64,000 bases of DNA, taken from Chryseobacterium cucumeris (GTDB taxonomy: Bacteria; Bacteroidota; Bacteroidia; Flavobacteriales; Weeksellaceae). Location of the stretch: positions 682,001-746,000 of the forward strand of contig NZ_LUVZ01000012.1 of NCBI RefSeq assembly GCF_001593385.1, given 5' to 3'. The position numbers and the translations under genes are program-made. The notes beneath the pieces were generated by a model that was not told the DNA's origin, did not search any database, and saw nothing but the letters and a program-made list of their open reading frames with translations. How positions within the stretch are numbered: position 1 is the stretch's first letter; each line of letters starts with the position of its first letter. Positions 45,934 through 55,081 of the stretch are shown one piece after another.

Positions 45934-47091
45934 ATGAACAAAACTTTCAAAACATATGCTGTAATTTTCATCATTGTGATGATTATTTTGGCGTTGCTTG
46001 AAGTTAACAAAAAAGAAACGACAGACTGGCGGAAGAATTTTGATATCAATGAGAAGTCTCCGTTTGGACTGTTTGTTTTTAATAATGAAGCGAAATATCT
46101 TTTTAAAAATAATCTTAAGAAGATTGAACAGGTTCCTTATGAATATTACAGCCAGCACAAAAAGGGAGCTCACAATATTGTAGTCATTGAAAATAACCTT
46201 GACGGTGAGTCATGGAAAAAAATTCTGTCTCAGATATCTGAAGGTTCGGATGCATTTCTGATGGTAACCCGCATGCCTAAAGAAATTTCTGATAGTATCG
46301 GATATTACGATTCTGAGATCTCTTTTGAAGAAGAAAATGTCCTGAAACTTACCGATAAAAAATTTCAGAATGATTTTATTAAATTAGATAAATTTCCATC
46401 GGGCAGAGGATTTTCCTTTATCAAACCTAAAGTGGAAGTACTGGGGAAAACAGTTGAGAAGAAGAATACAGATCAGGCCAATTTTATTAAAGTAAAGTTT
46501 GGTAAAGGATATATCTATGCTCATACAGAACCTCTTTTCCTGACGAATTATTATCTTCTGAAACCCGGCAATGTAAAATATGCACAGGATGTGTTTTCAT
46601 ATCTTCAGGATAGAGAAACCCTTTGGTTCGTATCCAACAAAAGTTCTGAATCACGCTTTTTCATGAGATTTATATTGTCAAATCCACCTTTAAAATATGC
46701 ATGGTGGGTATTTTTAGGAGGACTTATTCTTTTTATCTTTTTTAATGCAAAAAGGAAACAGAGGATAGTTCCTGTAGAAGAGCCATTAAGAAATACTTCC
46801 CTGGATTTTGTGAAAAGCATTGGAAATCTGTATCTTCAGGAAGGCGATTTTCATGATATGATGGCCAAGAAGGCACAGTATTTTCTGAACAAAGTGAGAA
46901 TGGATCTGTTGATAGATACTCAGAATTTAGATGAAGAGTTTGCAAAAAAATTACATCTGAAAACTGGTAAACCCTTAGAAATGATCAGTGAAGCAATAGT
47001 ACTTATCAAAAAAGCCCAGGATCCTTACGCCAGTGTTATGAAGGAAGATCTTACAAGGATCAATAAGCTCCTTGATGAAATACTTAAATAA
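45934..47091 (+). CDS. DUF4350 protein
   Basis: 385 residues: an N-terminal span (FKTYAVIFIIVMIILALL), a soluble DUF4350 region (SPFGLFVFNNEAKYLFKNN ... NIVVIENN ... DAFLMVTRMPKE), a second span (YAWWVFLGGLILFIFFNA), and a cytoplasmic tail with helices. DUF4350 is found beside DUF4129, MoxR and DUF58 genes. Function unknown, probably part of one membrane complex. An intergenic repeat follows. Confidence 0.82.
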   Translation: MNKTFKTYAVIFIIVMIILALLEVNKKETTDWRKNFDINEKSPFGLFVFNNEAKYLFKNNLKKIEQVPYEYYSQHKKGAHNIVVIENNLDGESWKKILSQISEGSDAFLMVTRMPKEISDSIGYYDSEISFEEENVLKLTDKKFQNDFIKLDKFPSGRGFSFIKPKVEVLGKTVEKKNTDQANFIKVKFGKGYIYAHTEPLFLTNYYLLKPGNVKYAQDVFSYLQDRETLWFVSNKSSESRFFMRFILSNPPLKYAWWVFLGGLILFIFFNAKRKQRIVPVEEPLRNTSLDFVKSIGNLYLQEGDFHDMMAKKAQYFLNKVRMDLLIDTQNLDEEFAKKLHLKTGKPLEMISEAIVLIKKAQDPYASVMKEDLTRINKLLDEILK

Positions 47092-47093
47092 TA

Positions 47094-47187
47094 TAACAAT
47101 AGAATAACCTAACCATATAACAGTTTTTCAATGCTAAAATGTCTGTTCGTTAGAACACATATAATTGTAGATAGTCATTGTTAAACT
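47094..47187. repeat. Intergenic repeat element, first copy
   Basis: It starts TAACAATAGAATAACC and ends CATTGTTAAACT. The same two ends, with variation (TAACAATCTAATAATG and CATTGTTAGACT), occur at 56630-56717. The middle differs. It lies between the DUF4350 and MoxR genes. Confidence 0.45.
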
Positions 47188-47204
47188 AGCAAATTAAAAT
47201 TATT

Positions 47205-48236
47205 ATGGAAAACTTTGATAACCCGAATATAGAAAACCAAAGCGCTATCAATCTTAACAAACAGGAAGAGCAATTTCAGTCGAGAATTGATATGATTGAA
47301 CTTCGTGCGAGTTTAGAGAAAGTAAAATCTGAGATCGGAAAAGTAATTGTAGGACAGGAAAAAATGATTGAACATCTTTTGGCTGCATTACTTTCAAACG
47401 GACACGTGCTTATTGAAGGAGTTCCGGGAGTAGCAAAAACAATCACGGCAAAATTATTAGCCAGAACCATTGATGTAGGATTTAGCAGAATTCAGTTTAC
47501 TCCGGATCTGATGCCTTCCGATATTTTGGGAACTTCTGTATTCAACGTGAAAAACTCAGAATTTGAATTTAAAAAAGGACCTATCTTTTCCAATTTCATA
47601 CTGATTGATGAGATCAACAGATCGCCGGCAAAAACGCAGTCTGCCCTATTTGAAGTAATGGAAGAAAGGCAGATCACGATGGACGGTACACGGTATGCGA
47701 TGGGTGAACCTTTCCTTGTTATCGCTACACAAAACCCTATTGAACATGAGGGAACGTACCGGCTTCCGGAAGCTCAGCTGGACCGTTTTCTATTCAAAAT
47801 CAATGTAGGATATCCTAATCTTGAACAGGAAATTGCGATCATTAAAAATCAGCACGAAAGTAAAAAAGAAGATAAAACAGAAGGAATCAATCGTGTCATC
47901 AGTGCAGAGCAGTTGAAAAACTATCAGCATCTGGTAAAAGAAATCATTGTGGAAGCACAGCTGATGGAATATATTGCTAAGATTATCATCAATACCAGAG
48001 AAAATCAGTTCTTATATCTGGGGGCTTCTCCAAGAGCTTCACTCGCACTTCTGACAGCTTCCAAAGCGTTTGCTGCACTAAGAGGAAGAGATTTTGTAAC
48101 CCCTGAAGATATTAAAGAGGCAAGCTATGCTGTTTTAAGGCACAGAGTAATCGTTTCTCCCGAAAGAGAAATGGAAGGTCTTAGCGCAGATGAAATTATC
48201 CGCCAGATTTTAGAAGGAATAGAAATACCGAGATAG
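47205..48236 (+). CDS. MoxR-family AAA+ ATPase
   Basis: 343 residues: Walker A in EGVPGVAKTITAKLLA, Walker B in FILIDEINRSPAKTQ, sensor region IATQNPIEHEGTYRLPEAQLDRF, and the C-terminal lid with GASPRASLALLTASKA. MoxR proteins act as chaperones that insert metal or assemble complexes, often with DUF58 and von Willebrand-type partners. It follows DUF4350 after 113 nt that hold the repeat above, and DUF58 follows after 67 nt. Confidence 0.94.
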   Translation: MENFDNPNIENQSAINLNKQEEQFQSRIDMIELRASLEKVKSEIGKVIVGQEKMIEHLLAALLSNGHVLIEGVPGVAKTITAKLLARTIDVGFSRIQFTPDLMPSDILGTSVFNVKNSEFEFKKGPIFSNFILIDEINRSPAKTQSALFEVMEERQITMDGTRYAMGEPFLVIATQNPIEHEGTYRLPEAQLDRFLFKINVGYPNLEQEIAIIKNQHESKKEDKTEGINRVISAEQLKNYQHLVKEIIVEAQLMEYIAKIIINTRENQFLYLGASPRASLALLTASKAFAALRGRDFVTPEDIKEASYAVLRHRVIVSPEREMEGLSADEIIRQILEGIEIPR

Positions 48237-48303
48237 GGTAGTAGAAAGAGGGGCTTGGATCATCATTCCTAAAACCTTTCATCTGCAACTTGCCGCCTAA
48301 CCA

Positions 48304-49626
48304 ATGAAAAACTTATACATCAATACACGTTTCTTTTTTACACTCATCGCAGTGGGGATCCTGTATGTCCTTGCATTTTTCTTTCCGGTGATGATGTGGG
48401 GAGCCCATCTTGCACTGTTGATCTGTTTTCTTGCAGCAATGGTAGATTTTCTGTTGCTGTTTAATCAAAAGAATGCCTTACAGGTTCAGAGAATTTTGCC
48501 TGAAAAATTGTCCAACGGAGATGAGAATTTTGTAAAAATCGATATTAAAAATAATTACAGCTTCACTATAGCCACTAAAATTATTGACGAAATTCCGTTT
48601 CAATTTCAAAAGAGAGATTTTCTGATTGAAAAGCAGATCGCTTCTGGAGGCAATACATTTTTTCAATACACATTAGAGCCTAAAGAAAGGGGAGAATATC
48701 ATTTCGGAGGACTGAATGTGTATGCATCATCACCTTTGGGATTCATCTCAAAAAGATTTATTTTCCAGAAAGATGCTATGCTTCCTGCCTATCCCTCTTT
48801 TATTCATCTCCGAAAATATGAGCTGATGGCTATTCAGAGTGAATTTTTATTGGGTGGAATCAAGAAAGTCAGAAAGCTGGGACACACCATGGAGTTTGAG
48901 CAGATCAAAGAATATGTTCCCGGAGATGATATCAGAACGATCAACTGGAAAGCAACTTCCAAGACCAACAGACTCATGGTAAACCAGTTTCAGGATGAAA
49001 AATCACAGCGTATTTTTATGTTGATCGATAAAGGAAGAACCATGAAAATGCCGTTCAATGGATTAAGTTTACTGGATTATTCCATCAATGCAACCATGGC
49101 ACTTTCTCATATTATTTTAAGAAAAGGAGACAGAGCGGGAATGATGACTTTTTCCAAGAAAGCTGAAAATAAAATTGCTGCCGATAATAAATCCGGACAG
49201 TTGAAGAAAATCTCTGAAGCGCTTTATAATATTAAAACCGATTTCTTCGAGAGTGATTTCAACCGTTTGTATCAGGATGTAAAATATTCCATCAATCAAA
49301 GAAGCTTAATTCTGCTTTTTACCAATTTTGAAACTCTTGACGGATTGAACCGACAGTTGAAATATCTTCGCGGAATTGCCAAAAATCACTTGCTGGTAGT
49401 GGTATTCTTCAAAAATTCAGAACTGCAGACGTTGATCAACAAAAATCCTGAAAATATGCAGGAAATTTATGATGAAATTATTGCTGAAAAATTTGAATTT
49501 GAAAAGAAACTGATCATCCAGGAACTTCGTAAATACGGAATTTATACCGTATATACCCTTCCGGAAAATTTGAATATCGATGTTATCAATAAATATCTGG
49601 AGATAAAAGCGAGAGGAATTTTATAA
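48304..49626 (+). CDS. DUF58 protein
   Basis: 440 residues with two N-terminal spans (FFFTLIAVGILYVLAFFF and AHLALLICFLAAMVDFLLLF), a beta-rich middle and a C-terminal DUF58/vWA-like domain: FEQIKEYVPGDDIRTINWKATSKTNRLMVNQFQDEKSQ, then MLIDKGRTM and LILLFTNFETL. DUF58 proteins work with MoxR ATPases. It is the last gene of the cluster. Confidence 0.92.
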   Translation: MKNLYINTRFFFTLIAVGILYVLAFFFPVMMWGAHLALLICFLAAMVDFLLLFNQKNALQVQRILPEKLSNGDENFVKIDIKNNYSFTIATKIIDEIPFQFQKRDFLIEKQIASGGNTFFQYTLEPKERGEYHFGGLNVYASSPLGFISKRFIFQKDAMLPAYPSFIHLRKYELMAIQSEFLLGGIKKVRKLGHTMEFEQIKEYVPGDDIRTINWKATSKTNRLMVNQFQDEKSQRIFMLIDKGRTMKMPFNGLSLLDYSINATMALSHIILRKGDRAGMMTFSKKAENKIAADNKSGQLKKISEALYNIKTDFFESDFNRLYQDVKYSINQRSLILLFTNFETLDGLNRQLKYLRGIAKNHLLVVVFFKNSELQTLINKNPENMQEIYDEIIAEKFEFEKKLIIQELRKYGIYTVYTLPENLNIDVINKYLEIKARGIL

Positions 49627-49655
49627 AATATTTTAAATACAAATCAAAAAATAAA

Positions 49656-50594
49656 ATGGAACTAAAAGAAAAGGCAGGTGCGCTGTTGAAAATAGCTGCC
49701 TTAAATGAAGGTGCAAAAGAATATATTCTTAACAATCCTGAGCTCTTTAAACTCTTACTGAAAGCAGCTAAAAGATATATAGGAGGCGAAAAAATGGAAG
49801 AAGCTATTGCCACTGCTAAAAGAATTAATGATAAAGGACTTCCAACTTCACTAGAGTTTATGGGAGAAAGTACCCGTTCCGTGGAAGAATCAGAATCAGT
49901 AACTCAACATTTTTTTGATTTGATTAATAAAGTGAAAGAAGAGAATATCAATTCTATCATTTCTTTGGATTTATCACATATTGGTCTTGCAATTGATAAT
50001 GATCTTGCTTATAATAATTTAATGTCATTAGCAGAATCAGCTTACAAAAAAGATATTGAAATAGTGATTAGTGCAGAGGGTATTGATAGAACTGATGATA
50101 TTATTAATACCTTTTGTAAAATATCGCCTGATTTTCCAAATGTTGGAATTACCCTGCAGGCATATTTAAACCGTACTCCAAAAGACCTTGAACGGATATT
50201 GAATGAAACACAAGGGAAAATAAGAATTGTAAAAGGTGCTTTTGCTGTTCCTCCGGGACATGCTGTAGAGAGAGGAAAACATTTAGACGATTTATATATT
50301 AAATATATTGAAACTCTTTTCCTTAAAAACAGGAAATGTTCTGTTGCTACCCATCATAATATCGTTCAGAATAGAGTTAAAGAGCTCATTGAACAATATG
50401 ATATTCCAAAATCTAAATATGAATTTGAAATGTTACTGGGAATACAGGAAGATCTGTTGAATGAAATCTATAAAGAAGGTTACCCGTGCAGACAGTATAT
50501 TGTGTATGGTGATGAATGGTATCTGTACATGTGTAACCGCATTGCAGAAAATCCGGATAATCTTTTTCAGGCTATGGTTGATATCATGTCTTAG
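49656..50594 (+). CDS. Divergent proline-dehydrogenase-like protein
   Basis: 312 residues, about the length of monofunctional PutB-type enzymes. The TIM-barrel landmarks of proline dehydrogenase are present: SLEFMGES, SLDLSHIGL, IVISAEG, VGITLQAYL, GKIRIVKGAF, VATHH, EFEMLLGI and YIVYGDEWYLYM. The usual double arginine of the substrate loop (RRLxEN) reads CNRIAEN, so one of two carboxylate-binding arginines is replaced by Asn. It may therefore act on something other than proline. The gene is AT-richer than its neighbours and stands alone. Confidence 0.8.
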   Translation: MELKEKAGALLKIAALNEGAKEYILNNPELFKLLLKAAKRYIGGEKMEEAIATAKRINDKGLPTSLEFMGESTRSVEESESVTQHFFDLINKVKEENINSIISLDLSHIGLAIDNDLAYNNLMSLAESAYKKDIEIVISAEGIDRTDDIINTFCKISPDFPNVGITLQAYLNRTPKDLERILNETQGKIRIVKGAFAVPPGHAVERGKHLDDLYIKYIETLFLKNRKCSVATHHNIVQNRVKELIEQYDIPKSKYEFEMLLGIQEDLLNEIYKEGYPCRQYIVYGDEWYLYMCNRIAENPDNLFQAMVDIMS

Positions 50595-50620
50595 CCTGAG
50601 GTTTACTCCATAAAGTTTTT

Positions 50621-50628
50621 TATATTTG
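50621..50628 (+). promoter_or_regulatory. Likely -7 box of the OsmC-like gene
   Basis: TATATTTG matches TAnnTTTG, 41 nt before the start. No TTG at the -33 distance. Confidence 0.5.
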
Positions 50629-50669
50629 AATAAGAATATAAAAAGAAATCTGAAATATAAACCCATACA

Positions 50670-51089
50670 ATGAAAATTACACTCAACAGAATAAACGACG
50701 ATTTTTTATTTGAATGTACAAACTCACAAGGAAATTCTATCCTTTTAGATAATACTTCCCAGCCGGGAGCCAAAGGAGTTTCCCCAATGGAAAGTGTACT
50801 GATGGCTGTAGCAGGCTGCAGCGGAATTGATGTGGTGTCTATTCTGAAGAAGCAACGTCAGGAAATTAAAAGCTTTCAGGCAGAAGTAGAAGGCGAAAGA
50901 GTGCAGGTAGAAGATGCAAAACCTTTTAAATCGATTAACGTTAAGTTCCTTTTGGAAGGAGAAATTGATCCTAAAAAAGCATTAAAGGCTGCAGAACTTT
51001 CTTTTGAAAAATACTGCTCTGTATCAAAAACGTTAGAACCGAATGTAGAAATCGGATACGAAGTGTATGTGAACGGAGAAAAAATTTAA
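50670..51089 (+). CDS. OsmC-family protein
   Basis: 139 residues of the OsmC/Ohr fold: KGVSPMESVLMAVAGCSGIDVVSILKKQ carries the first cysteine of the redox pair, and SFEKYCSVSKTLEP the second. Members reduce organic peroxides using these cysteines. The YhfA-like branch is likely from length and spacing, and its physiological substrate is unclear. The gene stands alone, with a strong terminator after it. Confidence 0.92.
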   Translation: MKITLNRINDDFLFECTNSQGNSILLDNTSQPGAKGVSPMESVLMAVAGCSGIDVVSILKKQRQEIKSFQAEVEGERVQVEDAKPFKSINVKFLLEGEIDPKKALKAAELSFEKYCSVSKTLEPNVEIGYEVYVNGEKI

Positions 51090-51107
51090 TCTCTTACATA
51101 AAATAGT

Positions 51108-51137
51108 AAAAAGCCGGATGAAACATCCGGCTTTTAT
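51108..51137. terminator. Bidirectional terminator
   Basis: AAGCCGGATG (51111-51120), AAA loop, CATCCGGCTT (51124-51133), between the convergent OsmC and glucosidase genes, with A/T runs on both sides. Confidence 0.92.
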
Positions 51138-51166
51138 ATTACTCATTACCAATTCCTCATTGCTTA

Positions 51167-53782
51167 TTAAAAGGTGAGTCTTGGTTTTATCAGTTTTGCC
51201 ACTGTAGCTGTCCATCCTGTTTGGTGGGAAGCACCCACACCACGGCCATTATCTCCATGAAAATATTCAAAAAATGTAATATAATCTCTGAAGTGTTCAT
51301 CATAATTGAACTTTGGATTACCTCCGTTGAAAGCTCTTTGTCCATGTTCATCCTTTAAAAATAGAGAGCAAAGCCTTTTACTTATATTTTGAGCCACTTC
51401 ATCAAGATTTCTTTTATCACCACTTCCTGTTGGGAATTCTACTTTCAGACTGTTTCCATAGTAATAATGGAAACGCTGAAGACTTTCCACAATCAGAAAA
51501 TTGATTGGAAACCAAATTGGACCGCGCCAGTTACTGTTTCCGCCAAACATACGGCTGTCACTTTCTGCAGGTGTATAGTAGACTATATTTTCAGACCCAT
51601 GTACAGAGAAGACAAAAGGATTTTCCTCATATACCTTAGACATGGCGCGGATTCCGTAAGAACTCAGGAATTCATTTTCATCAAGCATTCTGGTCAGAAC
51701 CTTTGTCAGTCTGTTTTTGCGGAGGATACTCATAAGGTGTTTTCGGCCTTGTCCTTCCTCATCCCAGTGAGAAACCAGTTTGGTCAACTCCGGCTTGTTC
51801 TTTAAGATCCACTCCATTCGGGTTCTGAAATTCGGCATCTTTTCCAGTAAGCGGTGGTCAACAATCTCAACAGCAAACATAGGAATCAAACCCACAATAC
51901 TTCTTAATTTTAAAGAAACACTGTCTCCATTTCCTAGCTGTAGGACATCATAGAAGAATCCGTCTTCTTCGTTCCAAAGCCCTTTCGTTCCTTCGCCCAG
52001 GTTTTCCATAGCTTCAGCGATATAAAGATAATGCTCAAAAAACTTGATGGCCATATCTTCATATACCTGATAATACTGGGCAAGCTCCATTGCTATACGC
52101 ATCATATTCAATGCATACATGGCCATCCAGCTTGTTCCGTCTGCCTGTTCAAGATGCTGTCCGTCCTTTAGTTCCATATTCCGGTCAAAAGCTCCGATAT
52201 TATCGAGACCAAGAAACCCTCCACCAAAGATATTTTTTCCGTTTTTATCCTTTCGGTTCACCCACCAGGTGAAATTAAGAAGCAGTTTCTGGAAAACTTT
52301 CTCTAAAAATAATAAATCCGGTTTTCCGTTAGCTTTTTCATCAATTTTGAAAACACGGAAGCATGACCAGGCGTGTACCGGCGGGTTAACGTCACTCATA
52401 TTCCATTCATAGGCTGGAAGCTGTCCATTAGGATGCATGTACCATTCCTTAGTAAGGAGCAAAAGTTGTCCCTTGGCAAATTCCGCATCAATGATGGAAA
52501 ACGGAACACAGTGAAATGCCAGATCCCATGTGGCATACCATGGATACTCCCATTTATCGGGCATAGAAATAATATCCTTATTATGGAGATGATTCCATTC
52601 CGTATTTCTTACATATTCGTTGAAATTTCTTGGGGCTTCAAAGTTGGGATCACCTTTCAGCCATTTTCCAATATTGTAATGATAGAACTGCTTATTCCAG
52701 AGAAGTCCTGCAAAAGCCTGTCTCTGAACATTTCTTTCATCTTCGTTAACGGTATCATTTTGAATTTCTTTATAAAATTCTTCAGCTTCAGCCTGTCGCG
52801 TATTGAATATTTCATCAAACTTTTCAAAAGGCTCATCAGCTTCAGCCGGGCATAATCTGAATTCAAAAACTTTGGATTCTCCGGCACCAATAAGCTCATC
52901 AATCAGAAAAGAAGCTTTTGTTCCTTTCTTTGCGGGATTAATCGTATTTGCCTGGTGGGTAATAAAATGATTGATACCATCTTTGAAATATGTATTTTCA
53001 CCTGCAGGAACTCCATAAAGCTTAGAATTATTGGTTTCATTATCACAAAATACGCTTTGTGCATTGGTATTTCGGGAATAAAGTTTTTTAATGGAGATAC
53101 TGTCGTGTCCAATATTGATACTTCCGTCATGAGAAGCATTAAGCTCTGCCTTATAGGTGTTGTATCCCCATTTCCAGTTATTTCTGAACCATGCTGTAGG
53201 TGCCACCACAATAGGTGCTTCATGCTGGCTTCGGTTACAGACCGTTACTCTGGCAAGAATATCATTGTGATCAGCCTTGCAATATTCAATGAAAATATCA
53301 AAATATTCATCATTATCGAAAATTCCGGTATCGAAAATTTCATATTCCGGTTCCTTTTTACTGCGTCTTCCGTTTTCTGCAACAAGGTCATCGTAAGGAA
53401 ATTCATTGATCGGATATTTATACACCATTTTCATATAGCTATGAGTAGGTGTATTATCCAGATAATAAAAGATTTCTTTGATGTCTTCCCCATGATTTCC
53501 CTGAGGATTGCTCAACCCAAAGAATCGTTCCTTTACCATTTTGTCTTTCTTGTTCCAGAATGAAAAAGCAAAACACAAAAGCTGCTTTATATCAGAAATT
53601 CCGGCAATACCTTCTTCTCCCCATCGGTAGGCATAGCTTTCTGCATTATTATGGTTGGTAAAATTCCAGGCATTCCCGTTCGGGCTATAATCTTCGCGTA
53701 CATTTCCCCACTGCCGGTTGCTTACATAAGGTCCCCAGTTTTTCCATTTGGTATCTTGTAATCTATCTTTTTCGGCGGTCAT
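51167..53782 (-). CDS. GH63-like glucosidase
   Basis: 871 residues, cytoplasmic (no signal peptide). The N-terminal domain has KWKNWGPYVSNRQWGNVREDYSPNGNAW, a pattern of the GH63-type glucosidase/MGH1 family. The C-terminal (alpha/alpha)6 domain includes WYATWDLAFHCVPF, ADGTSWMAMYALNMM, NWRGPIWFPINFLI and HQTGWTATVA. Acidic residues in the ATWDLAF and later stretches may be catalytic. Expected to cleave alpha-glucosidic bonds, for example in trehalose-like or glycogen-derived sugars. It has its own promoter and no sugar-operon neighbours. Confidence 0.85.
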   Translation of the reverse strand: MTAEKDRLQDTKWKNWGPYVSNRQWGNVREDYSPNGNAWNFTNHNNAESYAYRWGEEGIAGISDIKQLLCFAFSFWNKKDKMVKERFFGLSNPQGNHGEDIKEIFYYLDNTPTHSYMKMVYKYPINEFPYDDLVAENGRRSKKEPEYEIFDTGIFDNDEYFDIFIEYCKADHNDILARVTVCNRSQHEAPIVVAPTAWFRNNWKWGYNTYKAELNASHDGSINIGHDSISIKKLYSRNTNAQSVFCDNETNNSKLYGVPAGENTYFKDGINHFITHQANTINPAKKGTKASFLIDELIGAGESKVFEFRLCPAEADEPFEKFDEIFNTRQAEAEEFYKEIQNDTVNEDERNVQRQAFAGLLWNKQFYHYNIGKWLKGDPNFEAPRNFNEYVRNTEWNHLHNKDIISMPDKWEYPWYATWDLAFHCVPFSIIDAEFAKGQLLLLTKEWYMHPNGQLPAYEWNMSDVNPPVHAWSCFRVFKIDEKANGKPDLLFLEKVFQKLLLNFTWWVNRKDKNGKNIFGGGFLGLDNIGAFDRNMELKDGQHLEQADGTSWMAMYALNMMRIAMELAQYYQVYEDMAIKFFEHYLYIAEAMENLGEGTKGLWNEEDGFFYDVLQLGNGDSVSLKLRSIVGLIPMFAVEIVDHRLLEKMPNFRTRMEWILKNKPELTKLVSHWDEEGQGRKHLMSILRKNRLTKVLTRMLDENEFLSSYGIRAMSKVYEENPFVFSVHGSENIVYYTPAESDSRMFGGNSNWRGPIWFPINFLIVESLQRFHYYYGNSLKVEFPTGSGDKRNLDEVAQNISKRLCSLFLKDEHGQRAFNGGNPKFNYDEHFRDYITFFEYFHGDNGRGVGASHQTGWTATVAKLIKPRLTF

Positions 53783-53801
53783 ATCTCATCACTTTTCCAT
53801 A

Positions 53802-53832
53802 CGAAGTTAGTTTTTTTGAGAAGTAATTCCAA
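53802..53832 (-). promoter_or_regulatory. Promoter of the GH63-like gene
   Basis: On the minus strand: TTG (53832-53830), 20 nt, TAACTTCG (53809-53802), 19 nt before the start codon. The -7 box has TTCG in place of TTTG, as in the M48 gene promoter. Confidence 0.6.
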
Positions 53833-53913
53833 TTTTTTTCATCTGAATAATTATTAATATACTCTTGGAATACTTGTATTTAAGGGCTTTTTTAAATATT
53901 AAAATAATTTTTT

Positions 53914-53943
53914 TTTGAAATTAAAAGAAAAGAACTACCTTTG
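53914..53943 (+). promoter_or_regulatory. Promoter of the methionine operon
   Basis: TTTG (53914-53917), 18 nt, TACCTTTG (53936-53943): exact flavobacterial promoter, about 30 nt upstream of the SAM riboswitch. Confidence 0.85.
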
Positions 53944-53973
53944 CACCATTCGTTCATTCAAATATTGAAAATG

Positions 53974-54076
53974 TTATCAAGAAAGGTTGAGGGATTAGAC
54001 CCTATGAAACCTTAGCAACCCTTTGCGCAAGCAAAGAAGGTGCTACGTTCTACCAAAGTATTTTGGACAGATAACT
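53974..54076 (+). promoter_or_regulatory. SAM-I (S-box) riboswitch
   Basis: The S-box consensus is easy to read: TTATCAAGAAAGGTTGAGGGA, then GACCCTATGAAACCTTAGCAACC, a short variable stem (CTTTGC/GCAAAG), AAGGTGCTA and TTCTACC, and GGACAGATAA closing the first stem. TTATC (53974-53978) pairs with GATAA (54070-54074). It binds SAM and should turn off the operon when SAM is plentiful. Between it and the start at 54138 there are two small hairpins (CTGAA/TTCAG and GCCA/TGGC) but no clear T-run terminator, so control may be at translation or through these stems. Confidence 0.93.
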
Positions 54077-54137
54077 CACTGAAGTTCTTTTCAGCCATTT
54101 CCTGTGGCATTTTCAATTGTATTAAAATTTAATAGAA

Positions 54138-55076
54138 TTGAAAACAGAACTAAACTATATTAATCTTACGTATCAAACTTATTCCCAAAAGGAATACCAT
54201 ATCCCGTTGAGCTATCAGCTCTTTGGGAAAGATCTGTTTACAGCCCCAGTTATCTTAATCAACCATGCTCTTACCGGAAATTCAAACGTATCCGGAGAAA
54301 AAGGCTGGTGGAAACAGCTGGTGGGAAAAAATCAGATTGTTGATACTGATCAATATACCGTTCTGTGCTTCAACATACCAGGAAACGGATATGACGATTT
54401 TTTAATTGAAGATTATGAAGACTTTACTCCTTCAGATATCGCAGCGATATTTTTGAAAGGACTTGAAGCGTTACATATCAAAAACTTATATGCCATTATA
54501 GGAGGCTCTCTGGGAGGAGGAATTGCCTGGGAAATGCTTTCCAAGCAGCCGGATCTTGCAGAAATATTTATTCCCATAGCCTGTGATTACAGAACACACG
54601 ACTGGCTTCATGCACAGTGTCTGGTTCAGAAATTTTTATTAAATGATAAAGAAGAACCATTACAGAAAGCGAGAATTCATGCCATGTTGTGCTACAGAAC
54701 ACCGCAGTCGCTCAATGACAGATTTCAAAACCAATATAACCAGGCCAAACAACGCCTGGAATCAGAAGACTGGCTGGTTTATCATGGTAACGCACTAAAC
54801 GAAAGGTTTAGTTTAAAGAGTTACAAACTGATGAATCATCTCTTGATGAATATAAATGCTGCTGATACAGCACTGGAGAACATACAGGCACGAATGCACA
54901 TGATCTCCGTAGATACAGACTTATTCTTCCCGGCTTCTGAAATCCGAATGTGCTTTGAAAACTTAAAAGAGAAAAATAAGGATGTGTCTTATCACGAGAT
55001 CCAATCTATACACGGCCATGATGCCTTCCTAATGGAATATCAACAATTAAATAATATCATTAAAAACATTTTATAG
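54138..55076 (+). CDS. metX: Homoserine O-acetyltransferase (MetX-like)
   Basis: 312 residues of the alpha/beta hydrolase type. The nucleophile Ser lies in IIGGSLGGGIAW, the Asp in SVDTDLFFP and the His in SIHGHDAFL, all in the MetX order; NHALTGNSNV is the MetX oxyanion stretch. It is somewhat short (many have 340-380). It acetylates homoserine. The start is TTG at 54138: a stop codon 15 nt upstream in frame excludes any ATG. It sits directly after the SAM riboswitch and 5 nt before the homoserine dehydrogenase gene. Confidence 0.88.
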   Translation: MKTELNYINLTYQTYSQKEYHIPLSYQLFGKDLFTAPVILINHALTGNSNVSGEKGWWKQLVGKNQIVDTDQYTVLCFNIPGNGYDDFLIEDYEDFTPSDIAAIFLKGLEALHIKNLYAIIGGSLGGGIAWEMLSKQPDLAEIFIPIACDYRTHDWLHAQCLVQKFLLNDKEEPLQKARIHAMLCYRTPQSLNDRFQNQYNQAKQRLESEDWLVYHGNALNERFSLKSYKLMNHLLMNINAADTALENIQARMHMISVDTDLFFPASEIRMCFENLKEKNKDVSYHEIQSIHGHDAFLMEYQQLNNIIKNIL

Positions 55077-55081
55077 AAGTA

